Below, piece after piece: positions 35,480 to 44,904 of a stretch of DNA of 64,000 nucleotides. The stretch spans positions 62,001 through 126,000 of the forward strand of contig NZ_PJMW01000004.1 of NCBI RefSeq assembly GCF_002846365.1, read 5' to 3'. This DNA is from Nocardia fluminea. GTDB taxonomy: Bacteria; Actinomycetota; Actinomycetes; Mycobacteriales; Mycobacteriaceae. Position 1 is the stretch's first letter. Each line of letters starts with the position of its first letter. Made by a program: the position numbers and the translations under genes. The notes under the pieces are model-generated. The model was not told the origin of the DNA and searched no databases. It worked only from the letters and a program-made list of their open reading frames with translations.

Positions 35480-36217
35480 TCACAGCCCCGATTCCTTGGT
35501 GCGCACCATGATCGCGCCGCACTCCGGGCAGCGCACCACCGCGTCGGGCGCGGCCTGGGCGATGCGCTGCATCTCGCCGCGGTCGATCTCGATCCGGCAG
35601 GCGCCGCAGCGACGGGCCTGCAGCAGGGCCGCGCCGACACCGTGCGCCGCGCGCTGCTTGTCGTAGAGGGCGATCAGATCGGCGGGGAACAACCCGATCA
35701 GCTCGGAGCGGTCCTTCTCGCATCGCTGCTGTGCCACTTCGAGATCGGCCATCGCCTCGTCGCGCAGCCGTTCGGCGTCCTCGAGGTCCTGGTCGGCCTT
35801 GCTCAGCCGCGCACCGGCGTGGTCGTGGTCGGCGAGCATCGCCTCGCGCTGCTCCATCACGGTCAGCAGTTCGTCCTCCAGCACCGCGCGGCGACGCTCG
35901 AGGCTGCCCAGTTCGTGCTGGATCTCGGAGAGCTGCTTGGCGGCGACGGCGCCCGAGGTGAGCATGCCGCGGTCACGGTCCTCACGCTTGCGGACGGCGT
36001 CGACTTCGCCCTCCAGCTTGCGGATGTCGCGGTCCAGATCGTCGATGCCGATCTCCACCGCCACGGCCGCGTCCTTGTAGCCGTGGCGTTCGGCCGCCAG
36101 ACGTGTCACTTCCTGCTGTTCCGGCAGGGCGGAACGGCGGTGGGCGATGCGCGTCAACTCGGCATCGACTCCTGCGAGCTGCAACAGCTTGGTCTGGACC
36201 GACGGTTCGACATTCAA
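35480..36217 (-). CDS. Coiled-coil protein with C-terminal zinc ribbon (Rv2229c-like)
   Basis: A 245-residue protein. A long coiled coil spans about residues 5-180 (heptads such as EIQHELGSLERRRAVLEDEL). It ends in a C4 zinc ribbon with CGACRIEI and CPECGAIMV. The family (CT398/FlgZ-like) is of uncertain role, perhaps scaffolding. The TTG at 36217 is chosen because AGGAG lies ten bases upstream and related proteins begin near QTKLLQLAGVDAEL; the frame extends to GTG 36238. Order and spacing match Mycobacterium. Confidence 0.88.
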   Translation of the reverse strand: MNVEPSVQTKLLQLAGVDAELTRIAHRRSALPEQQEVTRLAAERHGYKDAAVAVEIGIDDLDRDIRKLEGEVDAVRKREDRDRGMLTSGAVAAKQLSEIQHELGSLERRRAVLEDELLTVMEQREAMLADHDHAGARLSKADQDLEDAERLRDEAMADLEVAQQRCEKDRSELIGLFPADLIALYDKQRAAHGVGAALLQARRCGACRIEIDRGEMQRIAQAAPDAVVRCPECGAIMVRTKESGL

Positions 36218-36351
36218 CGCGCACGAACTCCTGAACACAGTGGACGGATGGATCGATCAACCGTACCGCGCCGCGGGGTGTGATCACGCCATGACCCGAA
36301 CAGATGGCCGATGGCGGGAACCGAACGCGCCCCGGCCGCGTCCAACCGAGT

Positions 36352-36711
36352 GTGACCACATCTGACCCGGGAATCGACCTGGCACTGCCGCTGCGACCGC
36401 ACGTCTTCGACTCCCACGCCGAACCACGCCAGCTCCAGCTGACCCTGGCCACCCCGCTACCCCCCGTATGTCTCGTGCACGGGCAGGACGCGATCGAGCC
36501 GAAGGAGCAGATCCTGCGGTTCTGGGGCAAGCCGGGCGACTACCGGCAGGAAAGTGCCGGGCGGCTGCTGTGGGAGCTGCCCAAGAGTGCTCTCGGTGCC
36601 CTCGTGGTCGATGTCAACGAGCCCCTCGCGATCGTCAAGGCGCGGTGGCCCGAGTGTGAGCGGTGCGCGGCGCGGGCCGATGCGCGCGTCAAGAAGCTGA
36701 TCGTCTACTAG
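36352..36711 (+). CDS. Conserved hypothetical protein
   Basis: A 119-residue soluble protein with HGQDAIEPKEQILRFWGKPGDYRQESAGRLLWELPKSALGALVV and a closing CERCAARADARVKK. Two cysteines in CxxC form could bind metal. No named family recognised. GTG 36352 is the start that leaves the divergent promoter with the zinc-ribbon gene intact. Its TAG is followed at once by the GTG of the next gene, so the two are coupled. Neither has a counterpart at this position in Mycobacterium. Confidence 0.7.
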   Translation: MTTSDPGIDLALPLRPHVFDSHAEPRQLQLTLATPLPPVCLVHGQDAIEPKEQILRFWGKPGDYRQESAGRLLWELPKSALGALVVDVNEPLAIVKARWPECERCAARADARVKKLIVY

Positions 36712-36954
36712 GTGAGCAGCCTGGCGCCGTTGCTGGTCGGCGGGGCACTGATGACGGCCGGTCCGTCCGCGTTCGCGTGGATCCTGTGCGCGGCCGGCGT
36801 CGGGTTCGTCCTGCTCGCGGTGCTGCTCGGTCCCGCGCTGTTCGTACGCACCGACCGCTACCTCGCGGCGACCCTGGCACCGGACGCGAGCACGGTCACC
36901 GTGCGCGCGCATCCCGACTTCGCCCGAGCGTGGTCCGGTCGGGCGCAGTGGTGA
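36712..36954 (+). CDS. Small two-helix membrane protein
   Basis: An 80-residue protein with two hydrophobic helices (about residues 5-20 and 23-45) and a short polar C-terminus. GTG 36712 directly follows the stop of the preceding gene. Function unknown. It is convergent with the Nif3 gene, 6 bases apart. Confidence 0.6.
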   Translation: MSSLAPLLVGGALMTAGPSAFAWILCAAGVGFVLLAVLLGPALFVRTDRYLAATLAPDASTVTVRAHPDFARAWSGRAQW

Positions 36955-36960
36955 CACCGA

Positions 36961-38076
36961 TCAGCCGCTGACCGTCCACGGGTCGGTGCGCAGGGCGCAC
37001 ACGCGGGTCCGCACCCCGGGCAGAGCCAGGTTGACGAACTGCTCGGCCTGACCACACCAGGGGAACTCGGTGGCCCAGTGAGCGGCGTCGATGAGGGCGG
37101 GCCCGCCGCGCCGGAGGTGTTCGTCGACGGGGTGGTGGCGCAGGTCGGAGGTGAGGTAGGCGTCGACGCCGGCCCGGATGGCCTTGTCGAGGTAGGAGTC
37201 CCCCGCGCCGCCGCAGACCGCCACGCGTTCGATGACCCGGTCCGGATCGCCCGCGGCGCGCACGCCCCAGACGGTGCGCGGCAGACCGGCGCCGACGCGG
37301 GCGGTGAACTCGCGCAGGGTTTCGGGCTGTGGGAGTTCGCCGACGCGGCCGATGCCGAGCGAGGACGGCAGGGGTGCGCGCTCGGTGACGTGATAGGCGG
37401 GTTCCTCGTACGGGTGGGCGGCGCGCAGGGCGGCGAGAACGGCCAGGCGGGAGGTCGGGGGCGCGACCACTTCGACCGCGTCCTCGGTGACGGTCTCGAC
37501 GGTGCCGATCGCGCCGATCGCCGGGGCGGCACCCGCGACGGGCAGGAATTGGCCCGTGCCCGCGGTGTACCAGGCGGCTTCGCGGTAGTCGCCGATCGCG
37601 CCCGCGCCCGCCGTGAACAGGGCCGACATCAAGGAAGCGGTGTGGGTCTGCGGCACCTGGATGACCCATTTGTCCACGGAGGCAGTCGGTTTGGGATCCA
37701 GGGGGCCGGTGACGGTCAGGCCGACCGCCGCGGCCAGCGCGTCGGAGACGCCGGGGTCGGCGGAATCGGCATTGGTGTGCGCGGAGAACAGGGCACAGCC
37801 GGATCGGATCAGCCGGTGCAGCAGTGCGCCTTTCGGCGTGTCGGCGGCGACGGTGTCGACCCCGCGCAGCAGGAGCGGATGGTGGACGACCAAAGCCTGT
37901 GCGCCCCAGCCGATTGCCTCGTCGACGACAGCGGCGGTCGCGTCGACGGCGAAGACCACCTTGGTGACCTCCTGCGCGGGGTCACCACACACGAGCCCCA
38001 CCGAGTCCCACGACTCGGCCAGTCTCGGCGGGTACGCCGCGTCGAGTACCCCGATCAGTTCGGCCAGGTCGGTCAC
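36961..38076 (-). CDS. Nif3-like dinuclear metal centre protein (DUF34)
   Basis: A 371-residue protein of the Nif3/YbgI/NIF3L1 family. The family contains two metal ions per subunit in a hexamer. Conserved elements: [12 protein letters not shown], the histidine pair in [19 protein letters not shown] and the C-terminal [10 protein letters not shown]. The inserted CutA-like domain (about residues 125-250) is typical of the long form. Biological role uncertain; links to GTP cyclohydrolase or metal handling have been suggested for the family. GTG 38076 has GAAGGAGG five bases upstream. It follows cobC by 31 bases. Confidence 0.92.
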   Translation of the reverse strand: MTDLAELIGVLDAAYPPRLAESWDSVGLVCGDPAQEVTKVVFAVDATAAVVDEAIGWGAQALVVHHPLLLRGVDTVAADTPKGALLHRLIRSGCALFSAHTNADSADPGVSDALAAAVGLTVTGPLDPKPTASVDKWVIQVPQTHTASLMSALFTAGAGAIGDYREAAWYTAGTGQFLPVAGAAPAIGAIGTVETVTEDAVEVVAPPTSRLAVLAALRAAHPYEEPAYHVTERAPLPSSLGIGRVGELPQPETLREFTARVGAGLPRTVWGVRAAGDPDRVIERVAVCGGAGDSYLDKAIRAGVDAYLTSDLRHHPVDEHLRRGGPALIDAAHWATEFPWCGQAEQFVNLALPGVRTRVCALRTDPWTVSG

Positions 38077-38107
38077 CGCCGCCTCCTTCGTCGCGTGGGA
38101 ATGCCGG

Positions 38108-39202
38108 TCACCACAGTGCTGTCTTCAGTGCGTCGATCAATCGGTCGACCTCGGCGGCGCCACGGACCGCTACGCGCAGATGGTCGGGCCCCAAGCCGGG
38201 GAACGTGTCGGCGCGGCGAACGGCTACGCCACGGTCGGCAAGATGTTTGCGCAGGAGCGCGCCGTCGGGAACGCGGAGCAGCAAAAACGGGCCCGTCGCC
38301 GGGGTGTGCACATCGAGGCCGAGTGCGGTGAGACGGTCGATCATCGCGGTGCGGTCGGCGGCGATGCGCTCCGCGTAGCGCTGGGACTCCGCGACCGCGG
38401 CGGGTTCGGCCGTCGCGATGATCGCCTCGAACTGGAGGGTGCCGAGCGGCCAGTGCGGGCGGCCGTGGGCGAGCCGGGCCAGCACGTCGGGAGCGCCGAG
38501 CGCGTAGCCGCACCGCAGACCGGCCAGTGCCCAGGTCTTGGTGAGGCTGCGGAACACGAGGACATCGGGGGCCGAGAAACCGGCAAGCGACTCCGGCTCA
38601 CCAAAAACGACATGGCCGGCTGAACTCGCACCGGAGGTGATTGCGTCCACCCGCCTGCCGGCGACCGCGTCGGCGAAGGCTTCGTCGATCACGACGATCC
38701 GGCCGGGGCGGCGCAATGCCCGAATCGTCTCCGCGGGATGCAGGATCGAAGTGGGGTTGGTGGGGTTGCCGAGGACCACGAGGTCGGCGTCCTCGGGGAC
38801 CAGGGCGGGGTCCAGTGTGTACGGACGTTCGAGGATCACGCGGACGACCGGGATGTTTGCCTCGCGCAGTGCCAGTTCCGGCTCGGTGAAGGACGGGTGG
38901 ACGACGGCCGCGAGGCGGGGCGCCAGGCGGGGCAGCAGCGCGAACCCCTCGGCGGCGCCCGCCAGCAGCAATACCTCGTCGGGCGAGCGGCCGTGGCGGG
39001 CCGCGACGGCCACGCGGGCGGCGTGCTCGTCGTCGGAACTCGGGTAGCGGCCGAGGTCGGCGAGCCGGGCGGCCAGGCGATCGCGCAGCCAGTCCGGTGG
39101 AGCGAGGCCCTGGACGTTCACCGCGAAATCGAGCATGCCCGGGCGCGCCTCCACGTCACCGTGGTGGCGCAACATCGCGGGGTCGACGGAGTCCTCGAGC
39201 AC
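38108..39202 (-). CDS. cobC: CobC-like PLP aminotransferase (threonine-phosphate decarboxylase family)
   Basis: A 364-residue fold-type I PLP enzyme. The Schiff-base lysine is in [15 protein letters not shown], with NPTNPTS and DEAFAD upstream. The family includes CobD/CobC threonine-phosphate decarboxylases that supply the aminopropanol arm of cobalamin, as well as histidinol-phosphate aminotransferase; the neighbourhood supports the former. The frame is open to 39265, but TAGGGT lies eight bases before GTG 39202 (leaderless), and this gives the same length as the mycobacterial gene. It is divergent from and overlaps the promoter region of ptpA. Confidence 0.88.
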   Translation of the reverse strand: MLEDSVDPAMLRHHGDVEARPGMLDFAVNVQGLAPPDWLRDRLAARLADLGRYPSSDDEHAARVAVAARHGRSPDEVLLLAGAAEGFALLPRLAPRLAAVVHPSFTEPELALREANIPVVRVILERPYTLDPALVPEDADLVVLGNPTNPTSILHPAETIRALRRPGRIVVIDEAFADAVAGRRVDAITSGASSAGHVVFGEPESLAGFSAPDVLVFRSLTKTWALAGLRCGYALGAPDVLARLAHGRPHWPLGTLQFEAIIATAEPAAVAESQRYAERIAADRTAMIDRLTALGLDVHTPATGPFLLLRVPDGALLRKHLADRGVAVRRADTFPGLGPDHLRVAVRGAAEVDRLIDALKTALW

Positions 39203-39246
39203 AACTGCACACCCTACGTGGCGGCGATCCGGCGCCACGGGCGAGA

Positions 39247-39750
39247 ATGGTTCCCGTGGGTCCACTACATGTCTCGTTCATTTGCACAGGCAATATCTGC
39301 CGGTCACCGATGGCCGCGAAGATGTTCGAGGCGCACCTCTACCGAGCAGGGCTGGCGAACCGCGTGCGAGTGAGCAGCGCGGGCACCGGTTCGTGGCACG
39401 TCGGCGACGCGGCCGACCCGCGCACCGAGGCGACTCTGCGCCGCGCCGGCTACCCGACCGAGCACACCGCGGCGACTTTCGGTCCCGAGCACAGTGACGC
39501 CGACCTGATCATCGTGCTGGACACCGGCCACGACCGCGAGCTCGCGCACCGCGGCGTCCCCACCGAGCAGCGCAGGCTGCTGCGCAGCTTCGACCCCGCG
39601 GCCGACGGCCGTGACGTGCCCGACCCCTACTACGGCGACCAGGCCGACTTCGACCTGGTCCGCGACCAGATCGAGGCCGCCATTCCCGGCCTGCTCGACT
39701 GGGTCCACGCCGAACTGGACGCGCGCAACTCTGCCGGTGTGCCGCTCTGA
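39247..39750 (+). CDS. ptpA: Low-molecular-weight protein tyrosine phosphatase (PtpA-like)
   Basis: A 167-residue LMW-PTP. The P-loop is CTGNICRS (nucleophile Cys13, Arg19), and the general acid Asp is in PDPYYGDQADF. Mycobacterial PtpA dephosphorylates signalling proteins and is exported into host cells; here only the enzyme class is certain. The start is either ATG 39247 or GTG 39256, which lies seven bases after GAGAAT. The stop overlaps the SURF1 start (TGATG). Confidence 0.93.
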   Translation: MVPVGPLHVSFICTGNICRSPMAAKMFEAHLYRAGLANRVRVSSAGTGSWHVGDAADPRTEATLRRAGYPTEHTAATFGPEHSDADLIIVLDTGHDRELAHRGVPTEQRRLLRSFDPAADGRDVPDPYYGDQADFDLVRDQIEAAIPGLLDWVHAELDARNSAGVPL

Positions 39751-40616
39751 TGCGCAAACTCACCTTCCTGCTGCGCCCCAGCTGGCTGATCCTCGCCGTG
39801 ATCGTCGCCGCGTTCGCCTACCTGTGCTTCACCGTCCTGGCGCCGTGGCAGCTCGGCAAGAACAACAGCACCGAACACCGCAACCAGCTGATCGCCGACT
39901 CCGTGCGAGCCGACCCCGTAGCCGTCACCGAGGTCCTCGACGGCGACGCGGGCACCCAGACCGAGTGGCGCAAGGTCACCGCGACCGGCGCCTTCGTCCC
40001 CGACTCGACCGTCCTGGTCCGTCTGCGCCACCTCGACGGTGCCCCTGGCTACGCCGTCCTCGCCGCCTTCCGCTTGGACGACGGGCGCACGCTCCTGGTG
40101 GACCGCGGCCTAATCGCCTCCGTCGACGGCATCCGCCCACCCGCGATCGCCGACCCGCCCGCGGGCCCGCACCGCATCGAAGCCCGAGTCCGAGCCTCGG
40201 AGGGCGTGGTCCCCGACAAAACGCCCAGCACCCAAGACGGCTTCCGCCAGGTGTACACGGTCGACACCACCCAGGAATCCGCAGTCCTAGGCACTCCCCT
40301 GACCCCGATCCCCACCGGCACCGACAAGGGCGGCTACCTCCAACTGGCCGCCGACCAACCAGGCGCCTTCACCCCCACCCCCCTCCCCCAACTGGACGCG
40401 GGCCCTTACCTCTCCTACGGCCTCCAATGGCTGGCCTTCGGCCTCATGGCCCCTCTCGGCCTGGGCTATTTCGTAGTCGCCGAACTCAAAGCCCGCCGCC
40501 GAGACCGCACCCAACCGTCCGCCCCAGCGACCTCCACGCAGACCTCGAACACCCCCACCCCCGCCGAACCCACCACAGAAGCCCGCCTAGCGGACCGCTA
40601 CGGCCGCAACCGCTGA
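39750..40616 (+). CDS. SURF1-family protein (cytochrome oxidase assembly)
   Basis: A 288-residue SURF1 homologue. One N-terminal helix (residues ~12-32) ends in LAPWQLGK, the soluble domain contains EWRKVTATGAF and LLVDRGLI, and a second helix lies near residues 225-245 (YGLQWLAFGLMAPLGLGYFV). A Pro/Thr-rich tail follows. SURF1 aids haem a insertion into cytochrome c oxidase. It is coupled to ptpA by overlapping start and stop, as in Mycobacterium (Rv2234-Rv2235). Confidence 0.92.
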   Translation: MRKLTFLLRPSWLILAVIVAAFAYLCFTVLAPWQLGKNNSTEHRNQLIADSVRADPVAVTEVLDGDAGTQTEWRKVTATGAFVPDSTVLVRLRHLDGAPGYAVLAAFRLDDGRTLLVDRGLIASVDGIRPPAIADPPAGPHRIEARVRASEGVVPDKTPSTQDGFRQVYTVDTTQESAVLGTPLTPIPTGTDKGGYLQLAADQPGAFTPTPLPQLDAGPYLSYGLQWLAFGLMAPLGLGYFVVAELKARRRDRTQPSAPATSTQTSNTPTPAEPTTEARLADRYGRNR

Positions 40617-40754
40617 CAGCCGTTCGCCCCTCGCGAATTCAGCACCTCACCCGCGATCTCGAGGGTCTCTCTGCCCTCACACGAGGTCCGCAGCTTTTCC
40701 GCACTCGCAGCCACACCTAGCACCCCCCAGGTCCGCAGCTCTGCCGCGCTCCAG

Positions 40755-41693
40755 CTACCGCCCACCCCGCACCCACGCAATCACCCCCGCAACCACAACC
40801 GCACCCACCTGCACCCCCTCCGACATCCGCACCGCCCGCCGCAGATCCACAGAAGTAGGCGCCGGCCCATCACCAAGACCCGGTCGCAACTCGATCCCGT
40901 GCCGATACTGCGTCCGCCCACCGAGCCGAACACCGAGCGCACCCGCCATCGACGCCTCGACAACCCCCGCGTTGGGACTCGGATGCGAACCAGCATCCCG
41001 CCGCCAAGCCCGCAGCGACGCCCCCGCCGTCCCACCCACGAGCGGCGCGAGAACGGCAGTGAGCATCCCCGTGACACGAGCGGGAACCACATTGGCCACA
41101 TCGTCGGTACGCGCAGCAGCCCACCCGAACCGTTCGTACCGCTCGTTCCGGTAACCGATCATCGCGTCGAGAGTGTTCACCGCGCGATACCCGAGCACCC
41201 CCGGCACCCCCGCGACCGCACCCCACAGCAACGGCGCCACCGCCGCATCCGAGGTGTTCTCGGCGACGGATTCGAGCGCGGCGCGCGCGAGCCCCTCGGT
41301 ATCGAGCACCGACGGGTCCCGCCCACACAGCGAAGGCAGCAGTTCGCGGGCCCCGACGAGATCATCGGCGTCGAGACGGTCGGCCATCGCGTGTCCGGCA
41401 CGAACGAGACTGCGACCGCCCAATGCCGTCCACGTGGCCAACGCGGTCAGCAGCACAGCACCCCACGCGCCCCTTCTCCGCGTAGCGAGCGCACCGATCC
41501 CCACCACCGAGCCGACCGCGATCACCTCGTGCACCACCCCGGCGCGGCGATCGTCGGCATAGGTCCGGGCCTCCAATGCCGCTGCCGCCGTACCGAATCC
41601 GGCTACCGGATGCCACCGCCGTGGATCGCCGAATACCCGATCGAGCACAAATCCCAGTACCAGCCCGACCGCCGTCGATGTCCCGTTCCGCAC
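40755..41693 (-). CDS. cobD: Adenosylcobinamide-phosphate synthase (CobD/CbiB)
   Basis: A 312-residue membrane protein with four to five helices. It attaches aminopropanol (phosphate) to adenosylcobyric acid, giving adenosylcobinamide (phosphate) in cobalamin synthesis. Family marks: DRVFGDPRRWHPVAGFG, SVAENTSDAAVAPLLWGA, AVNTLDAMIGYRNERY and HPSPNAGVVEASMAGALGVRLGG. It is convergent with the SURF1 gene. The 138-base gap between them (40617-40754) holds only a 12-base direct repeat and no hairpin I can support. Confidence 0.94.
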   Translation of the reverse strand: MRNGTSTAVGLVLGFVLDRVFGDPRRWHPVAGFGTAAAALEARTYADDRRAGVVHEVIAVGSVVGIGALATRRRGAWGAVLLTALATWTALGGRSLVRAGHAMADRLDADDLVGARELLPSLCGRDPSVLDTEGLARAALESVAENTSDAAVAPLLWGAVAGVPGVLGYRAVNTLDAMIGYRNERYERFGWAAARTDDVANVVPARVTGMLTAVLAPLVGGTAGASLRAWRRDAGSHPSPNAGVVEASMAGALGVRLGGRTQYRHGIELRPGLGDGPAPTSVDLRRAVRMSEGVQVGAVVVAGVIAWVRGGR

Positions 41694-41719
41694 CGGCCGA
41701 GAGTAGCCGTGGGCCGGGA

Positions 41720-41746
41720 TGTCACACCCGCGACCGCTGCTTCGTC
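41720..41746 (+). promoter_or_regulatory. ECF41-type promoter ahead of the sigma factor gene
   Basis: TGTCACA (41720-41726), 16 bases, CGTC (41743-41746). This matches the known ECF41 target promoter (TGTCACA in the -35 region, CGTC in the -10 region). It lies 64 bases upstream of the sigma gene's ATG, pointing towards it, so the sigma factor probably drives its own transcription. Confidence 0.7.
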
Positions 41747-41810
41747 ATCACAGTGACGGCACTTCTAGACTCGCCGTGACCGAGCAAGATCAACCGAACG
41801 GGCGCACACC

Positions 41811-42737
41811 ATGACCGCACCGCAGCCTCTCGATCAGGCCGAACTGGCCCGCCGCTTCGAGGAACACCGCCCCTACCTGCGGCGTCTGGCCTACAGCACG
41901 CTCGGCAGCATCAGCGACGCCGAGGATGTGGTGCAGGACGCGTGGCTGCGGCTGCAACGGCAGTTCGACGCGGGCAAGGCGGACGAGATCGACAATCTGC
42001 GCGCCTGGCTCACCACCGTGATCGGCCGCCTCGCCCTGGATCAGCTCGGGTCCGCGCGTGCCCGCCGCGAGCAGTACGTCGGTGAGTGGCTGCCGGAACC
42101 GGAGGTCACGTCCTGGGACGATCCGGCCGACCGTATCTCCCAGGACGAGCGCGTCACCACCGCGCTGCTGGTCGTACTGGAGTCGCTCTCGCCCGCCGAG
42201 CGCACCGCCTTCGTGCTGCAAGACGTGTTCGGGATGAGCGGCCCCGAGGTCGCCGAGGTGGTCGGGCGCACGCCCGCCGCGGTGCGGCAGCTCGCTTCCC
42301 GTGCCCGCAAGCACGTCGAGAACGGCACCCCACGTTTTCCCGCTTCGCCCGCCGAACAGGAGAAGGTCGTCTCGGCGTTCTCGCTGGCCTGGCGCTCGGG
42401 TGATCTGAGTTCGCTGCTCGGCATTCTCGACGAGAACGTGGTCCTCACCGCCGATGGCGGCGGCAAGGTGCCCGCCATCCGTCAGCCGGTGCGCGGTGCG
42501 GAGCTCATCGCCAAGATGCTGCTCGGCTGGTACACCGCCGCGAACGGGTGGGGTCGGTCGGTGCTGGTCAACGGCATGCCGGGCCTGGTTGTCTTCGACG
42601 GCACCAATGTCGGCGTCTTCTCGTTCGTGGTCGATGCCGGTCGCGTCGTCGCCATCAATGTGGTGCGCAATCCCGACAAGTTGCGTGACCTGCCCATCGA
42701 CGGCGACCCGGATTGGTACCTCGGCGGCGGCAGGTAG
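41811..42737 (+). CDS. ECF41-family sigma factor (SigJ-like) with SnoaL-like C-terminal domain
   Basis: A 308-residue extracytoplasmic-function sigma factor. Sigma-2 (YLRRLAYSTLGSISDAEDVVQD) and sigma-4 (TAFVLQDVFGMSGPEVAEVVG) regions are followed by a SnoaL-like domain replacing a separate anti-sigma factor. The hallmark motifs of the group are intact: WLPEP at 93-97 in the linker, DGGGK at 215-219 and NPDKL at 287-291. In ECF41 the C-terminal domain both restrains and assists the sigma factor. These genes usually sit beside a carboxymuconolactone-decarboxylase, oxidoreductase or epimerase target; none is adjacent here. It is convergent with ald. Confidence 0.92.
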   Translation: MTAPQPLDQAELARRFEEHRPYLRRLAYSTLGSISDAEDVVQDAWLRLQRQFDAGKADEIDNLRAWLTTVIGRLALDQLGSARARREQYVGEWLPEPEVTSWDDPADRISQDERVTTALLVVLESLSPAERTAFVLQDVFGMSGPEVAEVVGRTPAAVRQLASRARKHVENGTPRFPASPAEQEKVVSAFSLAWRSGDLSSLLGILDENVVLTADGGGKVPAIRQPVRGAELIAKMLLGWYTAANGWGRSVLVNGMPGLVVFDGTNVGVFSFVVDAGRVVAINVVRNPDKLRDLPIDGDPDWYLGGGR

Positions 42738-42754
42738 CCCCGGCGCGGCCCCGG

Positions 42755-43867
42755 TTACGCGCCGAGGGAGTATCCGTGCGCGGCCGCGACTTCGGCGGAC
42801 AGCAGCTTTCCGTCGACAGCCGTGAGTCCCGCGGCCAGGCCGGGGTCGGCGGCGCACGCTCCGCGCCAGCCCTTGCCGGCGATCATCGAGGCGAACGGCA
42901 GGGTGGCGTTGGTGAGTGCCACCGTCGAGGTGTGCGGCACCGCGCCCGGCATGTTCGCCACGCAGTAGAACAGGGAATTCGCTACGGCGAAGGTCGGATT
43001 CGCGTGGGTGGTCGGCCGGGTCGAGGCGAAGCAGCCGCCTTGATCGACGGCGATGTCGACGAGCACCGACCCGGGCCGCATCCGCGCGACGAGTTCGTCG
43101 GACACGAGTTCCGGCGCCTTGGCTCCCGGCACCAGCACCGATCCGATCACCAGATCCGCGGCGACGACGGCCCGGTCGATCTCGAGCGCGTGCGAGGCGA
43201 GAGTGCCGACCCGCCCGGCGAAGCGGGCGTCGAGCGCACGCAACCGCGCCGGATTCGTATCGAGCACGGTCACCCTGGCGCCCATCCCGACCGCGATACT
43301 CGCCGCGTTCGTCCCCGCCACACCGCCGCCGAGCACCACCACATCGGCCGGCCGCACTCCGGGCACACCGCCGAGCAGCACGCCGCCGCCACCCATCGGC
43401 GCCATCAGGTGATAGGCCCCGACCTGCGCGCTGAGCTTGCCCGCCACCTCGCTCATCGGTGCGAGCAACGGCAGCGACCCGTCGGACCCGCGCACCGTTT
43501 CGTAGGCGATGGCGACGATTCCCGACGCCAGGATCGCGTCGGTGCATTCCTTCGACGCCGCCAGGTGCAAGAAGGTGAACAGCACCTGATCGCGGCGCAT
43601 CACCGAGTATTCCCGCGCGATCGGCTCTTTCACCTTCACCACCAGATCCGCCCGCCCCCAGACCTGATCGGCCTCGGCCACGATCCGCGCCCCCGCGCCG
43701 CGATAGTCGTCGTCGGCGAAACCGGACCCGACCCCCGCACCGGCCTGCACGAGCACCTCGTGCCCGTGCGCGACCAGTTCGGTGGCGCCCGCCGGAGTGA
43801 GCGCCACCCGGAACTCCTGCGGCTTGACCTCCGTCGGCACCCCGACGACTACGCCCGTTCGCGTCAT
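42755..43867 (-). CDS. ald: Alanine dehydrogenase
   Basis: Reversibly converts L-alanine and NAD+ to pyruvate, ammonia and NADH. It is 370 residues, the family norm. Visible are VGVPTEVKPQEFRVALTP (substrate Arg15-type residue), VKVKEPI (catalytic Lys), LFTFLHLAAS (catalytic His), VVVLGGGVAGTNAA (NAD-binding) and DIAVDQGG (catalytic Asp). It links carbon and nitrogen metabolism and is induced in low oxygen or by alanine in mycobacteria. No AldR-type Lrp gene is adjacent. The 217-base gap to the divergent carbonic anhydrase shows no further gene. Confidence 0.95.
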   Translation of the reverse strand: MTRTGVVVGVPTEVKPQEFRVALTPAGATELVAHGHEVLVQAGAGVGSGFADDDYRGAGARIVAEADQVWGRADLVVKVKEPIAREYSVMRRDQVLFTFLHLAASKECTDAILASGIVAIAYETVRGSDGSLPLLAPMSEVAGKLSAQVGAYHLMAPMGGGGVLLGGVPGVRPADVVVLGGGVAGTNAASIAVGMGARVTVLDTNPARLRALDARFAGRVGTLASHALEIDRAVVAADLVIGSVLVPGAKAPELVSDELVARMRPGSVLVDIAVDQGGCFASTRPTTHANPTFAVANSLFYCVANMPGAVPHTSTVALTNATLPFASMIAGKGWRGACAADPGLAAGLTAVDGKLLSAEVAAAHGYSLGA

Positions 43868-44084
43868 CGGCCAAGCCTAGGACCTGGGCATGAGCTCAGC
43901 CGTTGGCTATATCGCGTGTCGCGGCCGGGGAGATCACACCGGAACGGGAGCCACCGGCGTAGGCAAAGGTCCGCTCCAGGTGGTCCAGTGACTCGCCTGT
44001 GCCACCGCTTCCACCGCGTGCCCGGCGTACGTCCCCGGCGGCCCACCGCGCGTACTTCCACGGTGCGGCGCAATAATGACCTTC

Positions 44085-44600
44085 ATGATCATCAAGGTGA
44101 GCGGGTTCACTCCCGAGATCGACGACACTGCCTGGATCGCGCCGAACGCGACCGTGATCGGGCGGGTGCGCCTGGGCGCCGAGGTCGGCGTCTGGTACTC
44201 GGCGGTGCTGCGCGGCGACCTCGAACAGATCAGCATCGGCGCACGCACCAATATCCAGGACGGCTGCGTGCTGCACGCCGACCCCGGTTTCGCGCTCACC
44301 GTCGGCACCGGGGTCTCGGTGGGACACAACGCGATTCTGCACGGCTGCACCATCGGCGACGATGTTCTCGTCGGTATGGGCGCCACGGTGCTCAACGGCG
44401 CGGTGATCGGCGCGGGCAGCTTGATCGCGGCCAATGCCCTGATTCCCGAGGGCGCGCAGATTCCGCCCGGCTCACTCGTGGCCGGCGTGCCGGGCAAGGT
44501 GCGTCGCGAACTCACCCCGGCCCAGCAGGACGGGATCAAGCTGAACGCCGCGGTGTATCTGCACAATCTGACCAACCACCGCGACGCCGAGGTGTTGTGA
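44085..44600 (+). CDS. Gamma-carbonic-anhydrase-type hexapeptide protein
   Basis: A 171-residue left-handed beta-helix protein of the gamma-CA/YrdA/PaaY family. Metal-binding histidines are visible in VLHADPGF and GVSVGHNAILHGC (zinc or iron site between subunits of a trimer). Hexapeptide repeats run from ~20 to 135, with a C-terminal helix. Activity as carbonic anhydrase is likely but not assured. ATG 44085 is seven bases after AATAAT (leaderless pattern); ATG 44076, three codons earlier, is an alternative. Confidence 0.85.
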   Translation: MIIKVSGFTPEIDDTAWIAPNATVIGRVRLGAEVGVWYSAVLRGDLEQISIGARTNIQDGCVLHADPGFALTVGTGVSVGHNAILHGCTIGDDVLVGMGATVLNGAVIGAGSLIAANALIPEGAQIPPGSLVAGVPGKVRRELTPAQQDGIKLNAAVYLHNLTNHRDAEVL

Positions 44601-44715
44601 CCCGTCACACTGAGCAAGTGACCAGTAGGGAACCCTGATAGCATTTGTCCTGCGTATTGCGTCCGATCATAAGAGTCGCGATCGGCACCGGATACGCGAG
44701 GCAGGAGGTATCACG

Positions 44716-44904
44716 GTGGCATACGTGCATTCCGGTGTACGCCGAGCGGCAGGACAGCTCAGCGTGGCCGATATCGCGGCCCAGCCCGGCGGGATCGAGG
44801 CACTCCAATCCCGTGTTCACGAACTCCGTTCTCGCGGAGTACATTTCGCGGCCAATGCGATCGAGCAGGAGATGGCGGCATTGGATCTGCCGCCACGGGG
44901 ATAA
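44716..44904 (+). CDS. Small hypothetical protein upstream of TetR gene
   Basis: A 62-residue soluble helical protein (GIEALQSRVHELRSRGVHFAANAIEQEM). GTG 44716 has AGGAGG about eight bases upstream. The stop lies seven bases before the TetR start, so the two may form one transcript. No family recognised. Confidence 0.55.
   Translation: MAYVHSGVRRAAGQLSVADIAAQPGGIEALQSRVHELRSRGVHFAANAIEQEMAALDLPPRG

Noticed and set aside
40684..40740. A 12-base direct repeat (AGGTCCGCAGCT at 40684 and 40729) as a possible CRISPR-like or regulatory array
   Set aside because: Only two copies, no regular spacers, and it lies between two convergent gene ends.
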